NCBI GenBank assembly: GCA_023105745.1
Contig: JALGQZ010000013.1
Coordinates: 24,624,605-24,688,604, forward strand
Direction: 5' to 3'
Length of the DNA: 64,000 bases
Source: Austropuccinia psidii
Taxonomy: Eukaryota > Basidiomycota > Pucciniomycetes > Pucciniales > Sphaerophragmiaceae
The position numbers were made by a program, and so were the translations under genes. The notes under the pieces are model-generated. The model was given only the letters and a program-made list of their open reading frames with translations. It was not told where the DNA came from and ran no database searches. Below, in pieces: positions 36,404 to 48,466 of this stretch (the first letter of the stretch is position 1; the number at the start of each line of letters is the position of its first letter).

Positions 36404-37421
36404 ATGTTATTTGTTGGAATCTTATGCAATCTTTTATTAGCAGGTAAGAAGATTAATTTACTTTTATCAATTTTTTTTAAAAAAAAAGAAAAGATAGATA
36501 CGTTCGCTTTTTTTATACAAAAGAGAAAGGACAATGAAAAATTAACAGAGAATTTAATTTTTATTAATGATCATGATATACTTTTTTTTTAATTTTTAGG
36601 TATTACCATTGCTAATATAATTTTAACAAAAGATGGTAACATTTTAAATGAAAAAAATCAATTAATTAAACGTGGTGGATTAGATGATAATGATGAAGAC
36701 GAAGAAATTAATTTAATTGAAATTTGTCATAAAATTGAAACCACTATTACCGGATTTACTACTGAAATTTTTAAAGGTATTTCCTGTTTTTCTTTTTTTA
36801 GTCTACTAAGATCAACGTATATAACTTCGTAATCTTTTTTTTTCCCAAAAAGGTTGTGAAAGTGGTAATGCCGTGCTAGTAGCAAGTAAAATTGAAGGAA
36901 TTATTACTAGCTTAAGTCCTTTAGGTGATGAATGTAAGAAAGGTTTTTCGTTAGCTCCACATGAACTTGTAAGTTTTTTGGTTGTATTCGAAAAAAAAAG
37001 TTTAAAAAAATTAATAGAAGAATAAGTATTTAAAACTTTTATTTCTTATTTTTAATTTCGTAGCAACTGTTTGCAACTGCCTTTTTAGCTATTTTACATA
37101 AATTTCAAGCTATTTTATTCAAAGTTAAAAAATTTCCTGTAATTTTTAAAAGTAGTGAGAGTTAAGTATTTTAACTTTTTCTTCCATAAATTTCATAAAT
37201 TCTAAAGCTTTTGGTTTTCAATTAATCAAGATATTAAGAATTAATATTGATTTTATTTTAATTTTTATTTAGCCATATTACGTGCATGTGGAATACATTT
37301 TGGTGTAGTTTTAAAATTTTTAGCTAGTTTCAAATTTGATATTCCAGGTTGGGCAGCTGCAGGAGGAATCGATGTCAAGTTATATAAAACTATTGGTGTA
37401 CCATTTGGTACTTCTTATTAA
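36404..37421 (+). CDS. Putative secreted protein with dibasic propeptide site (effector candidate)
   Basis: Five exons: 36404-36443, 36600-36776, 36853-36968, 37064-37160 and 37273-37421. All have GT-AG borders and compatible phases, giving 192 residues. The N-terminus (M-L-F-V-G-I-L-C-N-L-L-L-A-G-I-T-I-A) is a clear signal peptide. An acidic stretch follows a Lys-Arg at residues 37-38, a Kex2-type processing site. The predicted mature part has four Cys (56, 74, 100, 149), enough for two disulphides, and two hydrophobic amphipathic-looking helices (about 112-135, 150-165). No domain was recognised. Codons are far more A/T-rich than in the neighbouring Pus7. Small, intron-rich, secreted, Cys-containing proteins next to transposons are typical of rust effector candidates; that role is inference. 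The last donor (GTTAAG) is weak, and exon 5 could end earlier at CCAG/GTTGGG. Confidence 0.7.
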
Positions 37422-38899
37422 TTTTCTAGTAGTCAAGATAAATTACTTGAAAATCGTAAGTTCAAAAACCAATTTTTTTCAAAAAAGTAATAGTAATTTA
37501 AAGATACTAAAGCAATAATTTTCTTTAGCAACAGAATAATTTGTTGAGATAAATATGATATATTTTTTATATATCTACTGACTCGGTTTCAATTTCTTAC
37601 ATTTTGGCTTGAAAATTTCTTTGCAATTGAAGGTTGATATTTTTCAAATATAAAGAATCAACGTTCACTAACGATATAATTCTTGTTTTTGCTTTTGAGA
37701 TATTAAAAACATTAAATTACAAAAAAAATCCTAAAGGACTGAATGAATGAGATCAAGTTTGATATTCTACACAATGCATAGCACAATACTTTAATAACTC
37801 AAAAGTTGTAGGTGCTAACTATTATAATAGTTTTTATTGAAATTTATATACAATTTGTGCTTGTGCTATTTTCTGACAAAGAGAGAGAGTTCCACAACGG
37901 TTTTTAATGATGATTCTTTTTTTGAGATTTAATGAATAGAAGGTTTCAAATATCATCCCTTACCCATAATTGCGATTTATGAATGATGTTTCTTTTGAAT
38001 TAAAATTGAAATTCAATATTCATCAACTTTTACACATAAGATTTCCAAAGAAAAACTTAAAAAAGTTGAACATTTAAATTATTACTTTTTAAAATGAATT
38101 ATTACAAATAATCTGAAAAAAGTATGACTTATTTACAGGTTAAGGTTTAAATTATCTTGAATGGGATAAATATCAGATAAAATCTATCAGTTGGCTTGAG
38201 GATAAGGTAAAAAACACATACCAAAACCTGGAAGCCTTTTTGCCAAGCTGCCTGTCCATAAATAATTTAACACCTGAATTGACTAGCTTGCACTAACACG
38301 CACTAACAACCAAATTTTACCTAAGACTTGTGTTGACTCAAATTTTGCTGAATGATGAAGTCTTTTACAGAGTATTGCTAGAGAAATAGAGTAATAGTTG
38401 TCAGAAGGAGTAGCAAGAAAAGCTCCACAGGGTTTGATCAAAAACAAATTCAATTGTAGAGCCTGGTGTGCAACAGCTAATCTCAATTGCATTCAACAAT
38501 AAAATAATATTGAGTAGAAACCAGTTCTTTTTGAAAATACAAATGCTAAAAAAATGTTGACTCATTTATCATTAACCAAAACTCTTAATTCATAGTTTAT
38601 TAAAGATTTCAAACCACCTATAAATATGAAGTTGATGAGAATTCTGATCAGGTGGCATTTCCTATTACCTAGAACCATGTTTTGTTTTGTTTTTTACTCT
38701 TTTATGGTTATCTTATCTTAAAACATGTGGGACACACCTGTAACTATTTTCTGGAACAAAAATTTGGTACAAGAAATTAAAACTATTTAGGTTTTTCTTG
38801 AAAAATTTAATGAAAACAAGTCAATAATTTCTAGATCATAAATTTGGTATAAGATCTGTTTAAGGATAAGTTTTTAAAATGTAATAAGGGTGAATTGTT
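37422..38899. other. AT-rich intergenic stretch, no gene recognised
   Basis: Between the secreted-protein gene and element D. Short open frames exist (for example 38283-38492 on the minus strand) but none shows a domain or splice-consistent extension. It contains no similarity that I can see to the LTR-3 sequence that lies just past the other end of element D. Confidence 0.5.
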
Positions 38900-39065
38900 T
38901 GTTTTGAAGCTTAAAGATATTTATTTTAATATACCCAAAAGACCAAAAAAAAAAATAAAAAAAAAAATGATACTTTTATTTTTGAATATAAAAACAAAAT
39001 TTAAATATATAAAAAAAAAAAAAAAAAAATTTATAAAAAAAATTATAAAAAAATTTTAATAATAA

Positions 39066-39101
<36 letters not shown>

Positions 39102-40661
39102 GGTTAATAAAAATTATTATAACTTTTTTTTTTTAAAAAAATAAATGAATATGTAAAAAATTATTTAACCATTAGATTCCTCATAAAAAAAAAATCAGGT
39201 GGGGTCACTTGTAAATGAAAATTCTGTAACTCAACTCAAAATAAGCTTAAATTTTGGTTTTTTGTATTTTCTTTATGAAAAACCTGAAAGTTCTCAAAAA
39301 TTTAATTTAATTTTCACTACATGCAATGTTAACCATCAATTTTTTTGTGTTAAAATTGAGGTGTTGTGTGTAATTTAGAAGTTATGAAGAATTGAAGTAT
39401 TTTCAATTGAAATGTCAAAATGTGAAAATGTATTATATAAGTGAACTCAAATTTACATATGTGAAGTTGAGAATTACAGTTGTGTATTGTAAATTTTCAA
39501 TTGAATTACATATGTAAAATTCTAGTATAATACATGATGAGGAATTAAAGAAAAAATAAAGTGGAAAGATTAATTTTTTTGGGGGGGAAAGGAATATTGG
39601 CTGAAAGCATTCCAAACTCCCCCAAATTCCTTGCTGACAGGTGTGGGATGTTGAAATTTATGCAAATGCTCATTACCTTTGGCCTGGAATTAGATCACAG
39701 GGTCTGTGACTCAATGGATGATGAGGTTTTGATACCAACCAGGGCAGTTTCAATGGTCTCCAAGTGGGTAAAACTACCCTTAAGTTAAAACAAAATTAAT
39801 AAGGACAGTTTTGACTGGCTTTGAGGTCTCTTACTCCCACTCTGATGTGTTTTGAAGGCTATAAACCAACTACTACTATAGCAATGGCTGAGTTAAGGGA
39901 GTAAAATCACTAAAAACAGCCATTTTTTGGTCCAAAAACAAGGTTCAATTATACCATAATTGGCATTTCTGTTGTCAGTGTGTTTCTCACAACTGAAGAG
40001 ATCAAATTTTGATTTTGAAAGAAGGGAACTTTTGGCTATAAAAGAATATCTTCTTTTCCCCTCTTTCCTCTTTATGTTAGAATATTTTCCTTTTATAATT
40101 AAGTTAAACACTTTTCAATCAATCAATAAAAGATTCCAAAAACAACTTTTAACTCATTTCAAAACTATTAAACATGTTAAAAAATCATTATAATTACTGT
40201 TTGTAATTCTTTAAAATAATTTTTACCCTTGAAACACCCCACAATTGAATTAAAGCATCTTTCATCAGTATTAACTTTATCACTTTGTTTCCAAAGTCAC
40301 TCTGGTGGATTTTTGGCATTTTTTTCTTTAATTATCATTTTAGATGCTATGTTCTCATATTAATTTCCTGTAGTTATTTTCTCAAGGAGCCCCAATTGAA
40401 TTTTTCTTGAAGAAATTTCTTTTTTAGCCTTAAATATCTCTTGTAGAGTATTTTTTGATGAATTTTCATTTTTGGTAAAAAAATAAATATTGATAATATA
40501 TTTTTCTTTTATTAAAAAAGCTAAAAGAAATAATTTTTGAATGTTTTTTTATTTCAAACTCTAAAAATTACTATTTTTACATAATTTTACCTTAAAAGAT
40601 TTTTGAGGACAGGAAAAGTACTAGTTTTTTTTAAATGAAAGTTTCATATCCAAACCTTACA
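38900..40661 (+). repeat. LTR-2 type, 5' LTR of element D
   Basis: Ends CCTTACA at 40661. The start is damaged (TGTTTTGAAGCTT instead of TGTGAGCCTC) but the ATACCCAAAAGACC block is in place. The remainder, including the GAGTCACAGGGTCTGTGACTCAA-like palindromic area (about 39690-39715), matches 16224-18036 and 48467-52169. Confidence 0.85.
38944..39130. repeat. Homopolymer A/T tracts in the 5' LTR of D
   Basis: Consecutive runs of A (up to about 21) and T (up to about 24), ending in AAAAAAAAAAAAGG, replace ordinary LTR-2 sequence. This may be real slippage or a read/assembly artefact. Confidence 0.7.
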
Positions 40662-40676
40662 TTTGGGGGCCCAGCC
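40662..40676 (+). other. Primer-binding-like site of element D
   Basis: TTTGGGGGCCCAGCC directly follows the 5' LTR. The TGGGGGC core is shared with B and is as expected for a tRNA ending in GCCCCCA. Which tRNA is used is inference. Confidence 0.6.
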
Positions 40677-40889
40677 ATGATATTTTACCTTTTAAATGTT
40701 TCTTTTACTTCTTTTTAATCTTTTTTCTTATATTGAAGAATTTCAAAATCCATAAAAAATACTTATAATTTAAAAAATACATAAAACATAAAGCTTTTTC
40801 ATATTATAATTTGGGCTTTATTTTTTTTATTTATCTTTTTAAAAACATTTTTTAACTTAATTAATTTATTTCTTCATTAGTTTTAGTAT

Positions 40890-43330
40890 ATGACAACATG
40901 GTAAGGCAAGAAAACATTGAAATTGTATCAACAGCTACTAGTATTATCCCTTCCAGTAATGTTAATTCTGACCATAATAGAACAGTTATTATATCTCAGA
41001 GTAATCAACTAGAGCCAATTTCTTCTTAATTAATCAACCTTGAGATAAGTAATACCCTCCAAAAAGCACAGAATTTGGCAAGTAGTAAGTTTTTTGACAT
41101 AAAAATACTATTCTAAGCTTTTTTAATCATAATTATTTCTTCAACCAGATCAGGAGCAAACCATAACCCCTCAAGCAGCTCCCAAAAAGGTTATAGATGT
41201 GATTATGGCATAAGACAATCATTTTCAGAAGGGAAGGGGTCAGTAAACAAAGCCCAAACTGACAGATTATGCCATTCTGAAGCTGATAACACTGTTTTTC
41301 CTTCAAACAGAGCTAAAACTCCCCCCACAAGAAGATATTCTAGACATTTGAAACACCAGATAGAAGCAATACTCAAATTCACTTCAAAGAAAAGAGTATC
41401 AAATCCTCATAGACCTTTGGAAGAACCGCATAAACTCTTACCTGACTGTGGTAAAGTTTCTGGGCCATCCCAATAGTTTAAAGTTACTGAATGAATTGCA
41501 TCTATTTATGGAAAAGAATAACATGATTCTTTTGAAAGCTGAATGGAGGAAAATAAAACCCCACCAACCAAACAGGTGCCAAAACCAACCCAAGTGGACA
41601 GCAGCAGAAATTATAACATGAAAAAGCAGCACAAGCTCAGAACAAGGGAAAAGGCAAAACACCATCCAAAAACCATACAGCCAGGGCTACAGAATCCCAA
41701 AGATACAACAAGATGCCATGGAAAATGTGTTTCAGATGGCCATAACTATTATGGAAATTCAGAAGAGAGAGGAATCCAGATTAAAATATCTGAAAAATTC
41801 TAAAGATTTAAATGGAATCCCAACCTTTTATATAGCCATAAATGATGTGAAAAGTCATATTTATGATCAAAATTCAATTATTTGTAACAATCTTAAAACA
41901 AATCATCTAAGTTTAAGACAAATAAATAAAACACTTAAGTGGTTTGAGAAAGTTTTAAGAGCAATTAAAATATCAAACAATGACACTTCATTTGAAAATA
42001 AAATCAGTGAACAATTTTTAATTATGAAGGAATTAAAAAATCAATATTCCAAATTGAATATTGATGAAATGATTAAAACAAGAATAAACAAAGCCATAGG
42101 TATTACCAAAACAGATAATAAGAAAATATTTGATGATATAACAAATTAATTTACTGAAGTAAAGAAAGATACCATTGACTTGAAAAAATGTTTTTATATC
42201 TCCCAAGAAGAAGTATCAAAATTAAAAATAGAATTGAATCAAATTATTTCTGATAATAATAGAGAAACAAAATTATGGCAATAAATGAAAATTAAATAAG
42301 ACATGTAAAAAATTTGGTTAATAAATTTAATACAAGGTTTCCAACATTTGGTCACAAATTCCAGAAGGTGTAATACCAGTAAAATGAATGAAATTGGACA
42401 ATTACTTCACACTTTGCAAAGAATGTCTACAGCTCTAAATCAAAGTGAGGGTATAAGAAATTCTAACTCACAAGTATTGGATTTAGAAAATTAACAAATA
42501 AAAAGTGAATTTTCCACTTATTGCCATGACATGAAACCATAAATGGGGCAAGCACTTTTGAATGAAGTACTAAAGCTTGAAGAATACCCTCACTTCAGTG
42601 GTAAAAGTGAATATGACCATATGGAATTCTTAAGAGGTATTGAAATGATCAAAGAAGGCTTTGAATTACCAGACAGATTGGTAAATGAAAAATTTAACAA
42701 CTTTTTTACCAAATCAGCTCATATATGGTATCTCAAACTAAGATGAGCACATGGACACCAAATATAAGCTTGGTGGAAAACCTAAATCATCAAGAAATGG
42801 GCCAATGATCCTTTGAGATTTAAAGTGGAAACAGCCTTTGAATTTGGAAACTTTTATTTTGACAAAAAAAAGAGATTTACCATGATTTTTATAAGAGCAT
42901 TTCATCCTGAGATGTCAGAATTTATCATCCATAGAAAAATCCTGAGACAATGTGGAGGGGATTTAAAAAATTCTGTAAAAGGAAGAACTACTTAACAATA
43001 TTAAGCAGAAGATATAATAAATATATTAGAAGAAGGAGCTACCAGAACCAAAATCGGTTCTATTAGGATGAATCTCAAAAGAAGGTTTAATACACCTTTG
43101 AAAAATTCTGTGGACAAAACCCCAAAACAATCTCTAGTAATATGAAAGATAAATTTTCAGAAACAATCAGAAAGTGCCATATTTGTCAAAGTGACACACA
43201 TTTAGCTAATAAATGTCCAAAAATAGGGAAGATCAATGAAATTAAAATTTCAAAAAGAACCTGATGATGAAAAAGATAATGTTAATGAAGAAAGTTCAGA
43301 TCATAAATAATCAATATTTTCTGAATTTTC
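40890..43330 (+). pseudogene. Element D Gag
   Basis: A degenerate reading starts near the ATGGTAAGGCAAG at 40899. A helical Asn/Lys-rich part is open at 41718-42149. The capsid part shows E-Y-P-H-F-S-G-K-S-E-Y-D-H-M-E-F (42585-42625) and H-I-W-Y-L-K-L-R. A complete CCHC zinc knuckle, C-H-I-C-Q-S-D-T-H-L-A-N-K-C, is at about 43170-43210, the only intact one in the window. Several stops break the frame elsewhere. Confidence 0.8.
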
Positions 43331-43367
43331 AAAAGATATAAAAAATATCAATTTAACATTTAACATC

Positions 43368-43915
43368 ATGGGATTTTACTCTCACTTACCACAGTTGAGT
43401 AATAGTAAACTTGATTTATCAAAAGCTCAAGATGCGCAACCTATGAAAACCAAACCAAACAGAGTTTATACAGCTGGACATTCCGTAATAACAGAAGTGG
43501 TGATTAATGAAAAACCCACTATTCTGTTATTTTATCCAGGAGCTTTCTTCTGTTGTGTTGGAAAATAATTTCTTAAGAACTGTGTGCCAAATTTTCAAGA
43601 TTAGCTACTACCCATTCATTGAATAAAATTCAACAGTACAAGTAATCTAATGAAATTACTACTATATTTCCACATTTCAATGGAAATTTAAAACTGACTG
43701 TTGAATTTGTTGTTATGGAAAATTTCTCTAGTACCCATTTTATATTGGGTAATGAGTCTTCAATAATGTATGGCATATATTTACATAACAAAAAAGACAG
43801 GTACTTTACTATTGGTGACAACAAGCATCATAAATATCCCTTTTTATATTTTAAAAGAAAAATTACAGTAAATAAAGTATCACCAGTGAACTTAGATTTA
43901 GAAAAGTTCAAGTAA
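43368..43915 (+). pseudogene. Element D protease
   Basis: The homologous region is G-H-S-V-I-T-E-V-V-I-N-E-K-P, then F-Y-P-G-A-F-F-C-C-V-G-K: the catalytic D-T-G has become Y-P-G, so the protease is dead. After a stop, 43715-43915 gives FILGNESSIMYGIYLHNKKD, the flap/C-terminal part. It is a clear homologue of the proteases in A and B. Confidence 0.8.
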
Positions 43916-43919
43916 GAAA

Positions 43920-44907
43920 AAAATGAATGAAACTGAAGTCAGTCTTCATCTTAGTGAAATACAGGAAAATGAACTCTCTGCCATTTTATATGACCACAAG
44001 GAAGCCTTTTAATCAGATAAAGAACCATTTTGGGAAATTATTGGTTATGAAGTAAACATAATCTTAAACATTGAGAGACATTATCCACCACTATTAAGAA
44101 GGCCTGCATACCCAGAAATCCCAAAATCAGTAGAGGCCCTTCAGCTTCAAATTTAAGAACTCTTGAACCTTTGTTGATTAGGAAAGGTTTGCCACAATTA
44201 AGAAGTAGAAATAACTATACTTTTCATAGTGGTGTGGCATAATAGAAAATTAGGAATGGTTGGGGATTTTAGAGCTTTAAATCATTAAACTGCCCCATAC
44301 AGATATCCCATACCAAAAATCCAAAATTCCTCTACTCAAATATCTCAAGCAGTGGACATCAGAGCTATAGATTCCCTGATGTCACAATAATTCATTAACA
44401 CAAAGAGCAAGGAAATATTTGGGAATTATTGTCCATTTTTTAGTGTTTGAATACTTGAGGATTCCTTTGGGTATCAAAAACAAACCTTCACACTTTCAAA
44501 GAATTATTAATAAAATATTTCTTGAAGAACTTTCAGAAGAATGATTAATAATTAATATTGATGAAATTATATTTTTTTCAAAGACTTGGTAGGAAAATAT
44601 AGCTAGATTATCCAGAGTTTTGGAAAACTCCAATCAGTAAATATGAAAATTTATCTAAATAAATGTCATTTTTAATTAAAAGAACTAAAAGGAAAGGGAC
44701 ATGTGGTATCTGGTCTATCCCTTGTAATTAACACAAATTAAAGTTTCAGCAGTGCTATCAAAGCCTATGCCTCAGAAAAAAAATGGAAATACAGTCATTT
44801 CTAGGATTTAAAAGATACTAAAGGCGGAATATTGAAGATTTTTCATCCATAGAAAGACCTCTTTGTAAGTTTTGTAACAGAAATACAGTATTTGAAAAGA
44901 CTGGTGA
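43920..44907 (+). pseudogene. Element D reverse transcriptase, inactivated
   Basis: Recognisable in several frames: I-E-R-H-Y-P-P-L-L-R-R-P-A-Y-P, G-M-V-G-D-F-R-A-L-N-H, Y-R-Y-P-I-P-K-I-Q, and at the active site N-I-D-E where Y-I-D-D is expected. Multiple stops are present. The region is cut at 44907 by the LTR-3 insertion, just before the RNase H connection. Confidence 0.8.
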
Positions 44908-46345
44908 TTTCAGGGTGACTTTATAATATATCTTTACAATGATAAATAAAAGCTAACATTCTGAGTGTGACACAAAAATAATGATGATAATTAAGTGATA
45001 AGATGATGATAGGATTATTCATAAGGTGGTTGGGGCTTTACTAATGAGTCTCAGTGATGGTGAGTTCCTCTGAAAGCCCTGGGTGAAGTGTTTATCTTTT
45101 TTGTTCAAAATAATAAACCCTAAAATCATTAATATTATAATAATAACCTGTTTAATGCTAAGGGTCCCACTTCTATATGAAACTATATCACATAAGAATA
45201 CTGAGAACAGAATGATAGATATACTTTTTTGTAAGGAAAAGCCTCCTTTTATCTTGTTCTTGGGTAGTGGGAGGTTTCTTACCTCTGCAAAAAACCACAG
45301 AGTAAAGATTTTCCCTACTGTGAGTTGTTTTGTGGTTCTATACACTAAATATAGAATTGCATTGGGTGTAAATGGATTTTTAGAGCCACAAGTTGACATT
45401 TTTCCCCTATACAGGGTGAAAACATTCATCAATCAAGTTTACAGGTGTGTTTGGGTGCTTCTAATGTGTCAGAAGCTGTAAAGAACATTCCTGTATGACT
45501 CCTATGTGTCAGGTTATGAGAAATTAAAGAAGAAAAGTACTTAATTCAATTTAGTAGCTGTTAATTCAATGATATGGAGAGATTTCCCACAGTAAGATCT
45601 CATACTGACCAGTGTGGGTTTACAATATTAAAACCTGAATGTATTTGTCATTTTTAAAGATAGAGAGCTCTCAAGTGGTCATTTTGTATCCCTTTATGAT
45701 ATCTTCATAATGGTGACCCATTTGTTATAGCTAGGCTTGAATATAGAAAAGGTATACAAATTCTAAATTCCATTATCAATTTTTGTATTTGTCATAAATC
45801 CTGTATTGAGCTTGTTTGCTCAATAACTTTTGTTCTAGATGAGTTATGAGGAAATGGATGTAACCATCAGAGAGACCTGATTTTTACCTTTCCAAGGAAC
45901 CCCTACTTTATGTATCTCACACTAAAGCTTTAGAAGTCAGATGACAGGTGAATATATTTTTCAGCCTTCTTTGGCTTATTTTTAGCCATAAGTCCCGTAG
46001 TTTTGATGCTATCCTAATTTGAATAGTACAATTAGATATAACTGATTGAGAGCTCTGATTTGAACACCCATTTGATGGGGTTCTACCTCTTCCTCTGGAT
46101 TTCAGATGAGAGGTGAAAATTAAGGTTTATTCTCATTTCTTGCTTTGAGATGGAGAAACTCTGTCATTCCTTATCCTATGGTTATGGGAGTTTTATATTT
46201 TGAATGAGGTAGCTTTCCTCTTTCTTTTTATGCCCTTTATGAGAGATTTTGGCTCAGGTCACCTTTTGTGGAATTTTGTTCTACCATTGGCTTATGGTGT
46301 TTTGGCTATCATTCTTGTGCTCTGGTTTTGAGTCACAGGCTGACA
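44908..46345 (+). repeat. LTR-3 copy inserted in pol of element D
   Basis: A 1.4-kb segment starting TTTCAGGGTGACTTTATAA (TGTCAAGCTGACTC... in the other copy) and ending GAGTCACAGGCTGACA. The pol reading frame of D stops at its start and resumes after it. The flanks ggtga (44903-44907) and gttga (46346-46350) match at 4 of 5 bases. It is homologous to 53245-53453 plus 58748-59936. It has no coding capacity that I recognise, so it looks like a solo LTR. Confidence 0.75.
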
Positions 46346-46350
46346 GTTGA

Positions 46351-46830
46351 TAGAGTAAAAGCCTGTGAATCCCTGACACAAGCCTTAGCCAGTGCTCCAC
46401 TTATACTGATTCCATAATTTAAGCTATCCTTAGAGCTTTAAATTGATGAATAAGGAGATGGGCTAGGAGCTGCAATTCATCAAGTCCAAATTATTAATGA
46501 AAAACCTGTGGAAGCACCCATATTTTTTATATCTAGGCAACTAAAACCAACTGAAGCCAGATATGGACCAAGTAAAATGGAATGTTTACTTCTTGTTTGA
46601 GCCTTGTAAAAACTAAATTATACTCTTGCAGGATGTGTTTTTAAGATTTATAACATATTGTACTGCTGTGAAATCACTTTTGAACATGAGAACACCCAAC
46701 AGACATATGCTCAGATGGAAAATAGCCATACAAGAGTATAGAGGTGATATGACCATTGTACACAAGGATGGAAATATTTTCAAAAATGCAGATGGACTGA
46801 GCAGAAGGCCATTACCAAATGATATTTAAA
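46351..46830 (+). pseudogene. Element D RNase H domain
   Basis: Resumes with R-V-K-A-C-E-S-L-T-Q-A-L-A-S-A-P, then [11 protein letters not shown] and [12 protein letters not shown]. The next open piece (46626-46829) has [19 protein letters not shown] and ends N-A-D-G-L-S-R. Frameshifts occur near 46600. Confidence 0.8.
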
Positions 46831-47870
46831 ATCCTTCTTATTTACCAGAAGAAGCACCTCCACAAATCCCAATAGAAGGAATCTGTGTTACAGACCTAAA
46901 CACTACCTTATCTGAAGAATTAAGGAACAGCTATACTCATGATAGGAGCTGTAGCTTCCTATGCTAATTACTTAATAAATATTCCAAGGATAACTCCTTG
47001 ATATATTCCTTGGATGAAATATGGAAAAAATAATATGATTAAGGAAGATTTAATTCACTTTATGGAATTGTTTAGCATAGGGCAAAACACACATGTGTAA
47101 TGAAAGTTGTGGACAGATCCTTAATAAATCTTGTATTGAAACAATGTCATGACAGCCCCTTCTTGAGACACCTATCAGAGGATAGAAGAGGAGTAAAAAT
47201 TAAGACCTGCATATGGTGGCCAATGTGGAAAAAGTATGTTGCAGAATACTTCAAAATATGTGACAGATGTAAAAAAGGAAATAAACCCACTGGAAATAGA
47301 CTTAAAAATATGATCAAGATCCAAGAACCCAGTAGACCTTGGAAAATTGTCCAGATGAATTGGGTAACTGGTCTTCCATCAGGAGGTTATAGAAGCCATA
47401 ATGCCTGCCTAGTGATTAGTGAAAGGCTTAGTAAGACTCCAATCTTTTTATCATTTCACAAAGATAACACAGCTATGTATACAGCTATTTTAATATGTAA
47501 TAGAGTAGTATTATGGACTGGAATATTAGCTTAAATTATTAGTGAAAGAGATCCAAAACTTACCTCAGCACTATTGACCAATCTTCACCAATTATTTGGG
47601 ATCAAATTATCCTTCTCTACAGCTCATGACCCACAAATTGATGGCCCAGCTGAAAGACTGATCCAGACCTTGACAGAAATTGTTGGAAGATTTTGTGCAT
47701 ATGTCTTAGAGCTCAAAGATTTTGATGAATTCACATATGATTGGTACCCTTCCATCTGCAATGGAACTAGAATATAAAACATCTGTTTGTGCCAGTACCA
47801 ATCAAACTCCTGCTATTATAGGGAAATGAAGGAATCCCAGACTTCACCAAGACTCTTTGAGGTAAGATTT
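46831..47870 (+). pseudogene. Element D integrase
   Basis: Open from 47100 to 47534 and 47574 to 47777. The zinc-binding part has C-H-D-S-P-F-L-R-H-L-S-E-D and I-C-D-R-C-K. In the core the first catalytic position is M-N-W-V-T-G-L-P (Asp lost), the second is S-E-R-D-P-K-L and the third G-P-A-E-R-L-I-Q-T-L. Stops separate the pieces. The Asp-to-Asn change matches element A. Confidence 0.8.
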
Positions 47871-48440
47871 GGTTGAGATACATCCCACAACTTCTATCTT
47901 CAAATAAATGCTAGAAAAAGCTAGGAAGGAGGCAGTAATATGCATGGAGAACTCATTTTAATATTCCAAAGAAAAATGGGATAAGATTAATTCTACTCCA
48001 GACTTCAATGTAGGAGACATGGTACTTCTGACCACTGCCAAATTTAATAACATCGAAAGCTGTGAAAATCTTGAAGACACCTTTGCAGGAAATTTTGACA
48101 TTGAGGCGCTCTATGGGGAAAATTCTGTTTAAGTAGAGCTATCTGAAGAGCTTTGTAACAATCATCCCAAATTTCCAGTAAGCTTGATAAAACCTTACAA
48201 AACTGGTGATGCTAAGAAATTCTGTTTAAGAAATAAGGTTTGCCAGCATATAACTCCTGTTGAAACATATGGAAATTACAACATTATCAGAGTTCTAAAA
48301 GAAAGAAAACTGAGGACTAAGAAAGTAAGAGACTGCCTAGTAAGATACAGTGACCCAACTTGTGTATATTAATGGTTATCAGAAAAAGACATAAATTAAG
48401 TTACCAAACTTCTCAGAAGCTTTAGACAAATTAGAAATAG
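47871..48440 (+). pseudogene. Element D post-integrase region with chromodomain-like tail
   Basis: G-D-M-V-L-L-T-T-A-K-F-N-N-I, then N-H-P-K-F-P-V-S-L-I-K-P-Y-K-T-G and finally V-L-K-E-R-K-L-R-T-K-K-V-R-D-C-L-V-R-Y-S with W-L-S-E-K-D-I after a stop. The L-V-R-Y...W-L-x-E-K core is chromodomain-like and better preserved than in A and B. Confidence 0.7.
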
Positions 48441-48454
48441 CAATATAATTATTT

Positions 48455-48466
48455 AAGGGGAAGGAA
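48455..48466 (+). other. Polypurine tract of element D
   Basis: AAGGGGAAGGAA directly precedes the 3' LTR start TGTGAGCC, fixing plus orientation and the LTR boundary. Confidence 0.85.

Noticed and set aside
45083..45481. Overlapping long frames on both strands (132 and 137 aa)
   Set aside because: Both lie within the LTR-3 copy. The corresponding region of the second copy (58748-59100) does not keep them open.
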